From: Alcanivorax sp.
Lineage (GTDB): Bacteria; Pseudomonadota; Gammaproteobacteria; Pseudomonadales; Alcanivoracaceae
NCBI RefSeq assembly: GCF_002726155.1
Contig: NZ_PBSH01000004.1
Coordinates: forward strand, 62,001-126,000
Direction of reading: 5' to 3'
Length of the DNA stretch: 64,000 nucleotides
Shown: in pieces, positions 34,225-42,662 of the stretch
How positions within the stretch are numbered: the stretch's first letter is position 1
How the letters are laid out: the number at the start of each line of letters is the position of its first letter
Program-made: the position numbers and the translations under genes
Notes under the pieces: generated by a model
What the model saw: only the letters and a program-made list of their open reading frames with translations
Databases searched by the model: none
What the model was told of the DNA's origin: nothing

Positions 34225-34284
34225 CGCAGCCGGCAAGACGATCTGACAGAACGCGCAAAAGAGAACTGATAGAGAGAAGATGCC

Positions 34285-34830
34285 ATGCACAGCGAACTGA
34301 AAGTCTTTTCTGACCAGGCACCTGAGGTGCTGGAACAACACCACAGCGACAAGGCTGCCATGGCCCGGGTGCTGGCCAGCGCCGGTGTCCGCTACGAACA
34401 ATGGCAAGCCAACCAGCCGTTATCCGAAAGCCCTCAGCAGAGCGAAGTAATTCAGGCGTATCAGGCAGACATTGACCGACTGATCGCCGATGAAGGCTAC
34501 CAGACGGTGGATGTGGTCAGCATGGTTCCGGACCACCCCGACAAAGCCGCCTTCCGGCAAAAGTTTCTGGAAGAACATCGACACAGCGAAGATGAAGTGC
34601 GCTTTTTCGTGGAAGGCCAGGGACTGTTCACCTTGCACATCAATGGCAAGGTCTACGAAGTGTTGTGCACCAAAGGTGACCTGATCAGTGTCCCCGCCAA
34701 CACCCCGCACTGGTTTGACATGGGCCCCGCCCCCCGTTTTGTTGCCATTCGTCTGTTCAATAACCCGGATGGCTGGGTGGCCAACTTTACCGGCAGCGAC
34801 ATTGCCCAGCGCTTCAACCGGCTGGATTGA
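34285..34830 (+). CDS. mtnD: Acireductone dioxygenase MtnD
   Basis: ARD family cupin, 181 residues. It oxidises acireductone to formate and the keto acid precursor of methionine (iron form). Metal ligands are in EEHRHSEDEVRFFVEG (His-x-His and Glu) and ANTPHWFDMG (third His). It lies 60 bp after mtnB. ATG 34285 after a GAGAGAAG purine-rich site. Confidence 0.95.
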   Translation: MHSELKVFSDQAPEVLEQHHSDKAAMARVLASAGVRYEQWQANQPLSESPQQSEVIQAYQADIDRLIADEGYQTVDVVSMVPDHPDKAAFRQKFLEEHRHSEDEVRFFVEGQGLFTLHINGKVYEVLCTKGDLISVPANTPHWFDMGPAPRFVAIRLFNNPDGWVANFTGSDIAQRFNRLD

Positions 34831-34865
34831 GCAACACCGTCCCACCCACAGCAGGGTCAATATTT

Positions 34866-35543
34866 ATGATCAACGCCATCATCACTGACATCGAAGGCAC
34901 CACCAGTAGTATCGCGTTTGTGAAAGACGTGCTGTTCCCCTACGCCGCCAAACAGTTTCCTGCCTTTCTGGATACCAACTGGAACGAAGAGGCCGTGCAG
35001 AAACAGATTCTGGCCGCCGAAGCCGAAGCTGGCGAAGCCCTTGGCAGCCCGGCGCAAGCCAGCGACTTGTTCTGCCGCTGGATAGAAGAAGACCGCAAGG
35101 CCACACCCTTAAAAGCCCTGCAGGGCATGATCTGGAAAGCGGGTTACGAGAACGGTGACTACACTGCCCACATGTACCCGGACACCGCCCCTGCCCTGAA
35201 AAAATGGCACGACAGCGGTCTGGCCCTGTATGTGTATTCCTCCGGCTCCATTGCTGCCCAGAAACTGTTCTTCGGCTACAGTGATGCCGGCGACCTTACT
35301 GGTCTGCTATCCGGCTATTTCGATACCACCACTGGCCCCAAACAGTCCGCAGACAGTTATCGGAAGATTCAGCAAGCCATTGGCCATCCTGCCAACACCC
35401 TGCTGTTCTTGTCCGATATCGAAGCCGAGCTGGATGCCGCCGCCAAAGCGGGTTTACACACCTGCCTGCTGGACCGCGAACAAGCCGGGCTGCAAAGCCG
35501 CCACCCGGTGGTCAGTGATTTCAATCACATCAACCTGCCTTAG
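34866..35543 (+). CDS. mtnC: Enolase-phosphatase MtnC
   Basis: HAD superfamily, 225 residues from ATG 34866. It enolises and dephosphorylates the diketo intermediate to acireductone. TDIEGTTSSIAFVKD is the nucleophile motif; VYSSGSIAAQKLFFG and FLSDIEAELDAA supply the other HAD motifs. The last 14 bp overlap the convergent RlmG gene. Order mtnA-B-D-C on one strand suggests one transcript. Confidence 0.94.
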   Translation: MINAIITDIEGTTSSIAFVKDVLFPYAAKQFPAFLDTNWNEEAVQKQILAAEAEAGEALGSPAQASDLFCRWIEEDRKATPLKALQGMIWKAGYENGDYTAHMYPDTAPALKKWHDSGLALYVYSSGSIAAQKLFFGYSDAGDLTGLLSGYFDTTTGPKQSADSYRKIQQAIGHPANTLLFLSDIEAELDAAAKAGLHTCLLDREQAGLQSRHPVVSDFNHINLP

Positions 35544-36711
35544 CCCCTGATTGGACAGGATCCTGGCAACGCCACACCACAAACTTGGCGTTGCTGCCCA
35601 ATACCGTCACCGACCCGAACCGGCGCGACAACACCTTGTGATACCCCAGATGGCGATTACCGATAACCCGTAATTCGCCACCCGGAGCCAAGGCACGCGC
35701 CGCCTGATTGAACAAGCGCCGGGCCACATGATCACCGACCACGTGTCCGTCATGAAAAGGCGGGTTCAACAGGATGCAGTCGAAATCATTCTCCAGACCC
35801 AGCAAGCCATCACCATGGTGAAACTGGCATTGCGCTTCTGGAAAATAACGCGACACATTGTCACGGGCGCTTTCCAGTGCCAGCCAGGATTCATCACAAA
35901 ACGTCATTTCAGCGCTGGGGCTGGCCTGCAATGCGGCCAGGCCGATCACCCCGTTGCCGCACCCCAAATCCACCACTCGGGAACCTGCCGCCAACGACTG
36001 TGGCAGATGATCCAGGAAGAACCGCGCACCAATATCCAGTTGCTGCTGGGCGAACACGCCGGCATGCACGGTTAATTGCCAGTCCCCTGCTTCCACTTTG
36101 CTGGGGTAGCTGGTGTCAGCCAGAACCTGTCCCGGGGTCTGTGCACTGAACAAACGGGCTTTCTTCCAGCCGTACTCGGCACGACCGTTACCCAGATAAC
36201 GTTGCAGCAATGACACCAGCTGCCGCGGCAAGTGCTTGTCCATGCCCGCCAACCACACAGGGACACCCTGTGGAAGATGTTGGCTCAGCCAGTGCAGCTG
36301 CCACTCCAGCAGCGCAACCGACTTGGGGACACGCATAATCACTTGATCTGGAGTCTGGCCCAGCGCGTCAAAAGGCCACAGAAACCGGATTCCCTGCAGG
36401 CTGTTATCCTCGCCATTGGCCAGAGCGGCCGCCTGGGCCATGAAGGAATCACCACTGCTTTCCACCACTGCCCCCCCCGCCGAGGCCGCTTGCTGTAACG
36501 CCAATGCCAGTGCGCCCTGCTGATCATTCAGCACCAGGGTTGTTGCGCCGGCCTTTGCGGCTTCATCTGCTTCCGATACAGGCAGGCCGCGTTCTGCCAA
36601 CGTGTTGAGCAGGTACAGATCCGCATTGTCCCAGGCCTGTAACGTCTCGTTTCTCCGACGAGGCCAACGCTGTAATGCAAGTTGGCCCCAAGGGTGATGA
36701 AAAGGTGTCAT
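35530..36711 (-). CDS. rlmG: RlmG-like 23S rRNA (guanine-N2) methyltransferase
   Basis: 393 residues from ATG 36711. Two-domain class I methyltransferase as in RlmG/RsmC. The C-terminal domain has SAM motif VVDLGCGNGVIGLAAL and catalytic ILLNPPFHDGHVVGDH (NPPF). RlmG modifies G1835 of 23S rRNA. The overall layout and the N-terminal opening TPFHHPWGQLALQRWP favour RlmG over RsmC. No strong ribosome-binding site is seen and the frame stays open to 36810, so the start is tentative. Convergent, overlapping mtnC by 14 bp. Confidence 0.8.
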   Translation of the reverse strand: MTPFHHPWGQLALQRWPRRRNETLQAWDNADLYLLNTLAERGLPVSEADEAAKAGATTLVLNDQQGALALALQQAASAGGAVVESSGDSFMAQAAALANGEDNSLQGIRFLWPFDALGQTPDQVIMRVPKSVALLEWQLHWLSQHLPQGVPVWLAGMDKHLPRQLVSLLQRYLGNGRAEYGWKKARLFSAQTPGQVLADTSYPSKVEAGDWQLTVHAGVFAQQQLDIGARFFLDHLPQSLAAGSRVVDLGCGNGVIGLAALQASPSAEMTFCDESWLALESARDNVSRYFPEAQCQFHHGDGLLGLENDFDCILLNPPFHDGHVVGDHVARRLFNQAARALAPGGELRVIGNRHLGYHKVLSRRFGSVTVLGSNAKFVVWRCQDPVQSGAKAG

Positions 36712-36839
36712 TCGCGTTCTGTATCCATGGTGAAATGCATGCGGGGGCGCATTTTGCCCGCTGATTGCAGGATTGGCCAGAAACTGCGCAACCACGCGTC
36801 CCCGCCGCATTTAGGTATGGCATTTTCTGAATTGGCTGC

Positions 36840-36845
36840 TAGAAT
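36840..36845 (+). promoter_or_regulatory. -10 box of the tRNA-Pro promoter
   Basis: TAGAAT lies 11 bp before the tRNA 5' end, correct for a very short leader. The -35 region has no clear TTGACA. Confidence 0.35.
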
Positions 36846-36855
36846 GCGCAGCCAT

Positions 36856-36932
36856 CGGAGTATAGCTCAGCTTGGTAGAGTACTACGTTCGGGACGTAGG
36901 GGTCGCAGGTTCGAATCCTGCTACTCCGACCA
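36856..36932 (+). tRNA. tRNA-Pro (anticodon CGG)
   Basis: 77 nt with encoded CCA. Acceptor CGGAGTA pairs with TACTCCG. Anticodon stem CTACG/CGTAG encloses loop TTCGGGA, giving anticodon CGG at 36890-36892 with G37, normal for proline tRNA. The T-loop TTCGAAT and D-loop are standard. A terminator follows 27 bp later. Confidence 0.97.
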
Positions 36933-36959
36933 AATAAACCCCTGACATGAAGGGGTAAC

Positions 36960-36986
36960 AAAAAGGCCGCGAAAGCGGCCTTTTTT
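36960..36986 (+). terminator. Intrinsic terminator after tRNA-Pro
   Basis: AAAAAGGCCGC (36960-36970), GAAA tetraloop, GCGGCCTTTTTT (36975-36986), with a T run at the end. Confidence 0.92.
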
Positions 36987-37002
36987 GTGTCTGGCGGTGG
37001 GG

Positions 37003-37102
37003 TCTCTGTGCCCTTGGGCAACCACGACCTATACGCGGTGTTCGCTCGCTTGTAGGTTGAATTCACCCAAGGGTACAGAGAGCCTGACAAGCGTAATCCA
37101 AC
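37003..37102. repeat. Dispersed intergenic repeat, copy 2 (inverted cores)
   Basis: TCTCTGTGCCCTTGGG (37003-37018) and CCCAAGGGTACAGAGA (37066-37081) are inverted with one mismatch. The right half (37051-37102) resembles 9056-9106 in the prpF-prpD gap. Lies between the tRNA terminator and ybhB-like gene. Confidence 0.6.
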
Positions 37103-37145
37103 ACTCACAGTGAAACGCTTTCAACACCAACGAGGGTTGCGCCAC

Positions 37146-37778
37146 TTACCCTTCAGCCAAACGCGGATTCAACGTATAGCTCACCGTCAGGCTGGCCTGA
37201 TCCAGTGCATGCGACTTGATCTGTTCAGCCAGTGCAGCACCGCTCAGATCCTTGCCCTCCGGCAGCGTGTCCACATCCAGTGCATAGACCGTAAAGACAT
37301 AGCGGTGCACTGTGCTGTCATTCCACGGCGGACAAGGGCCGTCGTAACCGAAGTACTGACCTTCCATGTCTGCGTCACCCGCAAACCAGCCCGTGTAGTC
37401 ATTAAGCCCATGGCGCTGCCCGTCCGGCGCCGCCGGGCCGCGTTTTCCTTTCGGGGTGACGCTGTCGCAATGGCTGCCTTCGCGAATTTCACTCTGGTCC
37501 GCAGGAATGTTGAACAAGGTCCAATGGTAAAAATCTACCCGCGGCAGGCTGGCCGGCACTTCCCGGTCTTCCTGGTTTACATCATCGGCCGCACTGGGCG
37601 CGTCCGGGTCCAGGCACACCACCGCAAAGGAGCGCGTCCCTTCCGGGGCTCCCTTCCAGGCCAGATGCGGGTTGATGTTGCTCGACAGGGATACATGGGT
37701 ATCCGGGTCGATCACCGCAAAGGCAAATTTTTCCGGAATCGGTGCCTGGTCGGTGAGGCTGTTGCTAAGTAACTGCAT
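37146..37778 (-). CDS. YbhB/YbcL-family PEBP protein (Raf kinase inhibitor-like)
   Basis: 210 residues, no signal peptide. The ligand-site motif LDPDAPSAADDV and the second motif GYDGPCPPWNDSTVHRY with TVYALDVD define the phosphatidylethanolamine-binding-protein fold. Bacterial members have no settled role. Longer than E. coli YbhB (158) by a C-terminal extension. ATG 37778 has AAGGAG 9 nt upstream. Follows thpR on the same strand after 111 bp. Confidence 0.88.
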   Translation of the reverse strand: MQLLSNSLTDQAPIPEKFAFAVIDPDTHVSLSSNINPHLAWKGAPEGTRSFAVVCLDPDAPSAADDVNQEDREVPASLPRVDFYHWTLFNIPADQSEIREGSHCDSVTPKGKRGPAAPDGQRHGLNDYTGWFAGDADMEGQYFGYDGPCPPWNDSTVHRYVFTVYALDVDTLPEGKDLSGAALAEQIKSHALDQASLTVSYTLNPRLAEG

Positions 37779-37889
37779 CGGTAAGCTCTCCTTGTTGCAC
37801 TACATGCATACTCTATCAGGCATGCGGGTGATAACGGGGAATTCAAGTTGCCGGATGCTCTGCCCGTGGAACACTAAGCGGTCAATCGA

Positions 37890-38405
37890 CTAATCGTCGG
37901 CCATCAGGGGAAACTGCGCCAGCGGCTGATAGCTCGGAAACGGCTCGCCCAACTCACTGCGGTACAACATCAACGTATTGACGGGTAGCACCCAGTCTCC
38001 AATGGCCTTGAAAGGCGTCTGCGTCGGCCCCGGTTTGGCCAGCGTAATATGGGGGCGAAACGGCCGCGCCTCCGGCGAGAAACCGTAGCCCTGAAGACAC
38101 AACCAAAGGTCATGGTGTAGCTGCTTGAGCGCCGGGCACGCGGCACCGGTCAGCGCCATAAACGGGCCCTGCTCCCGGGGAAACGGCTCACAACGGTTGA
38201 GCAACTGCTGAAACGGTGGATTCCCGCCAGCGAGCTCTGTCAGCGAGCCATGCAGCTGGCTCAAAGCCGATGGGGTCTGCTCCCCCAGGAACGCCAGTGT
38301 CAGGTGCAGGTTGGCTATGGGGGTCGCTCGGCCCATGCTGTGGGACAATGTCACACACTGGTCTGCCAGTGCGTCAGTGACCGGAATCCCGATAAAACAG
38401 CGCAT
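37890..38405 (-). CDS. thpR: RNA 2',3'-cyclic phosphodiesterase ThpR
   Basis: 2H phosphoesterase family, 171 residues, normal length. The two catalytic H-x-T motifs are visible in ANLHLTLAFLG (about residue 34) and FRPHITLAKPG (about residue 128). Hydrolyses 2',3'-cyclic RNA ends; older name LigT. Divergent from the transporter gene at 38632. Confidence 0.92.
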   Translation of the reverse strand: MRCFIGIPVTDALADQCVTLSHSMGRATPIANLHLTLAFLGEQTPSALSQLHGSLTELAGGNPPFQQLLNRCEPFPREQGPFMALTGAACPALKQLHHDLWLCLQGYGFSPEARPFRPHITLAKPGPTQTPFKAIGDWVLPVNTLMLYRSELGEPFPSYQPLAQFPLMADD

Positions 38406-38631
38406 GTGTCCTCTTTGACCTCCCAGTCGATGGCATGGCGTCCCGACAGGGACAGCGGTAGAATGCCGCCCCGGCTGGCCGGAACCCTGAACGTATTCGG
38501 ATTAGAGCTTCGCAGCTCAGGCTATCAGCTCGGCCACTATGCGAACATGACAACAAACACGCTCTGCGTGCCGAACAGTCTGACCGTTTTCTCTTCAGCC
38601 CCTTCACACCTTCACCCGCGGACGCCGCCCA

Positions 38632-39477
38632 ATGAAAGATCAACCACTAAAGGGTGCCTTGCTGCTGATACTCGGGGAAGGCCTGCTGGCGGTAATGGCT
38701 GCCATGATCAAGCACTTGTCTGATCACCTCGACACCGAAGTCATCGTGTTTGCCCGTAACCTTTTCGGACTGATGTTCCTGCTACCGATTATCGCCACTC
38801 GCGGCGGCTTTGGGCAGTTGCGAACCCGCTTTGTGCATCTGCACCTGATCCGTGCTTTCACCGGCGTCAGTGCCATGTTTTGTTTCTTTTACGCCATTGG
38901 GCATATTGCCTTGGCAGAGGCCGTACTGGTCAAAATGACGGTGCCGTTTTTCCTGCCGGTCATCGCCTGGCTATGGCTCAGTGAACGGATTGGATTACAT
39001 ACCTGGCTGGCCATCATCGCCGGTTTTATCGGCGTTGCCATCATTATGCGCGCCGGCCAGGGTCACATTGACCCGGTGATGTGGGTGGCCCTGGCCGGCG
39101 CGGCCATCATGAGCATTGCCAAAGTCAGCATCCGGCGCATGGCGGTTTCCGAGCCCGCCCAGCGGGTAGTGTTCTACTTTGCTCTGTTTGCCACGCTGTT
39201 TTCATCCCTGCCTTTGCTGTGGGCCACCACCCTGCCTGCGGGTACCGATTACCTCTGGCTTCTCGCCATCGGCCTGGTGGCCACCGGCGGACAATACGCC
39301 ATGACCACCGCCTACCAGATTGCCCGGCCCGGCCAGGTCGGTGTCTACAATTACTCCTCCGTAATCTGGGCGGCATTGCTTGGCTGGATGTTCTGGGGGG
39401 AAACCCTGGTGCTGACTACCGTTCTTGGCACCTTACTGATCGTGGCCGCCGGGATCTGGAATCTCAAGTCCCGTTAG
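38632..39477 (+). CDS. DMT-superfamily (EamA) transporter
   Basis: 281 residues with ten predicted transmembrane helices in two EamA repeats (about 1-135 and 140-281). Clear helices include LLLILGEGLLAVMAAMIKHL, FFLPVIAWLWLSERIGL (with the typical W-L-S-E-R-I-G end) and LLGWMFWGETLVLTTVLGTL. Inner-membrane exporter or importer of a small metabolite; substrate not inferable. ATG 38632. Confidence 0.9.
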   Translation: MKDQPLKGALLLILGEGLLAVMAAMIKHLSDHLDTEVIVFARNLFGLMFLLPIIATRGGFGQLRTRFVHLHLIRAFTGVSAMFCFFYAIGHIALAEAVLVKMTVPFFLPVIAWLWLSERIGLHTWLAIIAGFIGVAIIMRAGQGHIDPVMWVALAGAAIMSIAKVSIRRMAVSEPAQRVVFYFALFATLFSSLPLLWATTLPAGTDYLWLLAIGLVATGGQYAMTTAYQIARPGQVGVYNYSSVIWAALLGWMFWGETLVLTTVLGTLLIVAAGIWNLKSR

Positions 39478-39639
39478 GAAACCCGCTCAGATTCGAAAAA
39501 TGGCCCATTCAGAAGGCTATTTTCGCTGCATATCCCCTATGCTTGGCCCAGCTTGGGCAAGGCAGTCTCCTTTTCGCTTCCCCACACAGGGAAAACGAAA
39601 AGAGCCTTGAAGGTGACGCCATACAACGGAGAGTTCGGC

Positions 39640-40596
39640 ATGAAACCGAAGCACCTGTTTCTTTTTATTTTGTGTACTTTCTTTTTGAATGGCTGCGAAG
39701 ACGCAGCACGCTGGGCCTATGACAATGGCCTGAGCATGGAGAAAAGCCGCGCCGGTCTGGAAGACCAGACCCTGACAACGGCGGACGGCATCGAGTGGCA
39801 TCTGCTTGCCAGTGAGCAAAACAGTAACGACACCACCGACAAAGAAGCCGTATTACTGATCCACGGCTTCAGCGCGGATTCCAGCAACTGGATTCGCTTT
39901 GCCAACGAACTGGAAGGTGACTTCTTTTTTGTCATCCCGGACCTGCCAGGCCATGGCGAAACCACCCGCACACTCAATCTGGATTACACCATGGGTGCCC
40001 AGGCAACACGCCTGCTAACGCTGATGGGTGCGCTCGATATCCAACAGTTTCATGTGGCCGGCAATTCCATGGGCGGCGCCATTTCCCTGGCTATCGCCCA
40101 ACAGGCGCCAGAGCGCGTGCTTTCCATGGGCCTGGTGGACTCTGCTGGCCTGACTCGCCAGACCGAGGAATTCAAAAATGTTCTCGCCAAGAGTGAGAGC
40201 AACCCACTGATCCCGCACAAGGCTGAACAATTCCAGACCACATTGAAATGGGCCATGGAAGAACCGCCTTACATGCCCGGATTTTTTATCGACATCATGG
40301 GGCAAAAAAAAGCGGAGAACGCGGATGTGGCTGAAAAAGTATGGGGGGATCTGATGGACGATCCAGGCATGGGGCTCGAGGACAAGAATGTGCTGCCCAC
40401 TATTCAAACACCGACCCTGGTACTCTGGGGGCGCGAAGACCGCTTGCTTGGCGTGGATAATGTGGCTGCCTTTCTCGAGGAATTACCACAATCCCGCGCG
40501 GTGATTCTTGACGGCATTGGCCATGTCCCCATGGCTGAAGCACCCGGCAAAAGCGCCGATGCCTTCCGTGCCTTCTGGCGCGAAGCACGCCCCTGA
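39640..40596 (+). CDS. Alpha/beta-hydrolase lipoprotein (lipase/esterase-like)
   Basis: 318 residues from ATG 39640 with GGAG 8 nt upstream. Lipobox FFLNGC (Cys about 17) predicts an envelope-anchored lipoprotein. The hydrolase fold shows oxyanion motif LLIHGFSADSSNW, nucleophile elbow GNSMGG, catalytic aspartate in LVLWGREDRLLG and histidine in DGIGHVPMAEAP. Likely an esterase or lipase acting at the cell envelope, in keeping with a lipid-using organism. The frame is open upstream to 39553 but lacks a signal there. Confidence 0.87.
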   Translation: MKPKHLFLFILCTFFLNGCEDAARWAYDNGLSMEKSRAGLEDQTLTTADGIEWHLLASEQNSNDTTDKEAVLLIHGFSADSSNWIRFANELEGDFFFVIPDLPGHGETTRTLNLDYTMGAQATRLLTLMGALDIQQFHVAGNSMGGAISLAIAQQAPERVLSMGLVDSAGLTRQTEEFKNVLAKSESNPLIPHKAEQFQTTLKWAMEEPPYMPGFFIDIMGQKKAENADVAEKVWGDLMDDPGMGLEDKNVLPTIQTPTLVLWGREDRLLGVDNVAAFLEELPQSRAVILDGIGHVPMAEAPGKSADAFRAFWREARP

Positions 40597-40617
40597 AATA
40601 CTGCTGCCCCCAGCTGA

Positions 40618-41862
40618 TCAACCTCCGCCGGCGCGCTGCTCCGGCGGAGTCCAGTCAAACGGCACCTGATAACTCATCAGGAAACCACCCAGCGTAATCA
40701 GCACCCGGGAAATGCCAATATAGGAATCGGGAATACTGATGCGCTCTTCCCGGAACCGGTTCATCAATTCGCCCATGGCGCCTATCGGCCCCTGTTCATT
40801 GAGGCGGTCAGTCAGAACATAGAGCGCCAGCTCTTTCAGGGTTTCCGGGCTACCACCCTTGAATCCGGCTTGCACGAAAAGCTCACCGATATCCACCGGC
40901 CCCTCAAAGCCCATCAAACCATATAGCAGACGGGAGTAACGGCGCACCTCATCGGCGGTGAGCACCCCGATCGCGCCATAATCCAGAATCACCACCTGCT
41001 CGTCTTCATTCACCAGAAAGTTGCCTGGATGCGGATCTGCCTGGTAGACGCCAAACCGGGTGACCTGCTGAAGATAGCTGGTCAACAACACCCCCAGCAG
41101 ATCCTGGGCTTTTTCAGAGTGGGCATCCAGGTAATTACGCAACCGCTGCCCGCCTTCCCAGCTGGTCACCAACACCGTCTCACCGCACAAACCCTCAATG
41201 ATATCCGGGATGCGAATGCGTTCGTGATGGGGCTGGCGGGAAAAACGCAACGTGTTCGCGGCTTCGTTGCGGAAATCCAGCTCCATGGCCGTCATGATCA
41301 GCAACTGCTCAATGGCCTGCTGCAGGTCGAATTCACGAAAGGTGGGGGCCACCAGCGCCGCCACTGCCTGAAAGACTTTGGCATCTTGCTCAAAGACTTT
41401 CTTCACACCCGGCAAACGCACCTTGATGGCAACCTCACGGCCATCCTTGAGCTGTGCGCGGTGTACCTGAGCAATGGACGCCACCGCCACTGGTGTTTCA
41501 TCGAGCCAGGTAAATTGCTCACGCCAGTCACTGCCCCAGGAACGTCGCAGTCTTTTTTCAATCAACGGGAAAGGAACAGGTTGGGCATCATTCTGCAGCT
41601 GCTGGAATGCTTCGATATATTCCAGCGGCAACACATCAGGTCGACAGCTGAAAAATTGGGCGGCCTTGACCCAGAAAGCCCCATTGCGACGGCACAGTGC
41701 CACCAGAATTCGTGCCCCGCGACGATGGCAAGCAGTCTTATCCTCACTGCGCAGACTGGACGCATACACCGCCCCGATTCTGGCCACCGCAGCAACAGCA
41801 CGAATATACCGCGAACGCCCGGCAGCCAGACCGCCCAGGCCCACGATGCCTTTTCTGATCAT
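40618..41862 (-). CDS. ABC1/ADCK-family atypical kinase-like protein, divergent
   Basis: 414 residues. ABC1 (UbiB/ADCK) fold: nucleotide-binding VAVASIAQVHRAQLKDG, VAIKVRLPGV lysine, EMDF-like MELDFRNEAAN, ADPHPGNFL and ILDYGAIGVL in place of DFG. The signature KxGQ is KAAQF here, so the glycine is lost, unlike the paralogue at 46266. It may be a UbiB-like quinone-biosynthesis factor or have drifted. No C-terminal membrane helices. Convergent with the lipase-like gene 22 bp away. Confidence 0.85.
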   Translation of the reverse strand: MIRKGIVGLGGLAAGRSRYIRAVAAVARIGAVYASSLRSEDKTACHRRGARILVALCRRNGAFWVKAAQFFSCRPDVLPLEYIEAFQQLQNDAQPVPFPLIEKRLRRSWGSDWREQFTWLDETPVAVASIAQVHRAQLKDGREVAIKVRLPGVKKVFEQDAKVFQAVAALVAPTFREFDLQQAIEQLLIMTAMELDFRNEAANTLRFSRQPHHERIRIPDIIEGLCGETVLVTSWEGGQRLRNYLDAHSEKAQDLLGVLLTSYLQQVTRFGVYQADPHPGNFLVNEDEQVVILDYGAIGVLTADEVRRYSRLLYGLMGFEGPVDIGELFVQAGFKGGSPETLKELALYVLTDRLNEQGPIGAMGELMNRFREERISIPDSYIGISRVLITLGGFLMSYQVPFDWTPPEQRAGGG

Positions 41863-41972
41863 TCTGTTTTTGTCACTCGTATCGCCATTCCTGCATTATG
41901 CCTGTGATTTCATACTTGAATCACAGGGGGCTTGACCGTACTGTTTCCAAACTTTGCCGCTGGTGAACAATT

Positions 41973-42608
41973 ATGTCAGGAACAGTTATACGTGCTGGAG
42001 ACCCCCATACCATTCGCACTCGCGGCATTACCCTGCTGCGTTCCGGCCACAAGGAAGTCCGCCGGCTGAAACGGGCCAACCACACGCCATCAATTCACGG
42101 TAATAAAGTGTGGAATTCCAGCTACCTGATCATGGATCACCTGACCAAACGGAAGCTGTCCGCTGATGAGCATTTGATGGATATCGGCTGCGGCTGGGGA
42201 CCGCTGTCCATTTTCACGGCAAAACGCTTTGGCTGCCGGGTGACCGCGGTGGATGCGGACCCGGACGTGTACCCCTATCTGGATTTGCATGCCAGCATCA
42301 ACAAGGTGGATGTTACGCCGCTCCAGGCCCGCTTCGAGAAGCTGACACAGGCCCGGCTGGCTGATGTGGATATCGTCGCCGGTGCGGATATCTGTTTCTG
42401 GGATGAACTAACCCCGGTGCTCTATAACCTGATTCGCCGCAGCCTGCGCGCTGGCGTCAAACAAATCATCATTGCCGACCCGGGCCGCTCCCCGTTCTAC
42501 GCCCTGGCGGAGAAATGCGAAGCCGGTAAGCTCAACAGCCGCGTGGTAGAGCGCCGCACGAAAACCCCCAGAGCCTTGTGCGCGGATCTGTTAATCATCG
42601 ACAATTGA
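41973..42608 (+). CDS. Class I SAM-dependent methyltransferase
   Basis: 211 residues. SAM motif I is LMDIGCGWGPLSIF (about residues 69-82); post-I VTAVDADPDVYPYL and motif IV ADICFWDEL follow. The sequence ends NSRVVERRTKTPRALCADLL. It resembles the Nnt1/METTL-like protein methyltransferase group; the substrate is unknown. Lies 54 bp before the Lon-family gene, probably in one unit. Confidence 0.82.
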   Translation: MSGTVIRAGDPHTIRTRGITLLRSGHKEVRRLKRANHTPSIHGNKVWNSSYLIMDHLTKRKLSADEHLMDIGCGWGPLSIFTAKRFGCRVTAVDADPDVYPYLDLHASINKVDVTPLQARFEKLTQARLADVDIVAGADICFWDELTPVLYNLIRRSLRAGVKQIIIADPGRSPFYALAEKCEAGKLNSRVVERRTKTPRALCADLLIIDN

Positions 42609-42662
42609 ATTTTCCCGCCTCGCCACCATGTTCTTTCCACGGACCATGGAAGTGACAGGATT

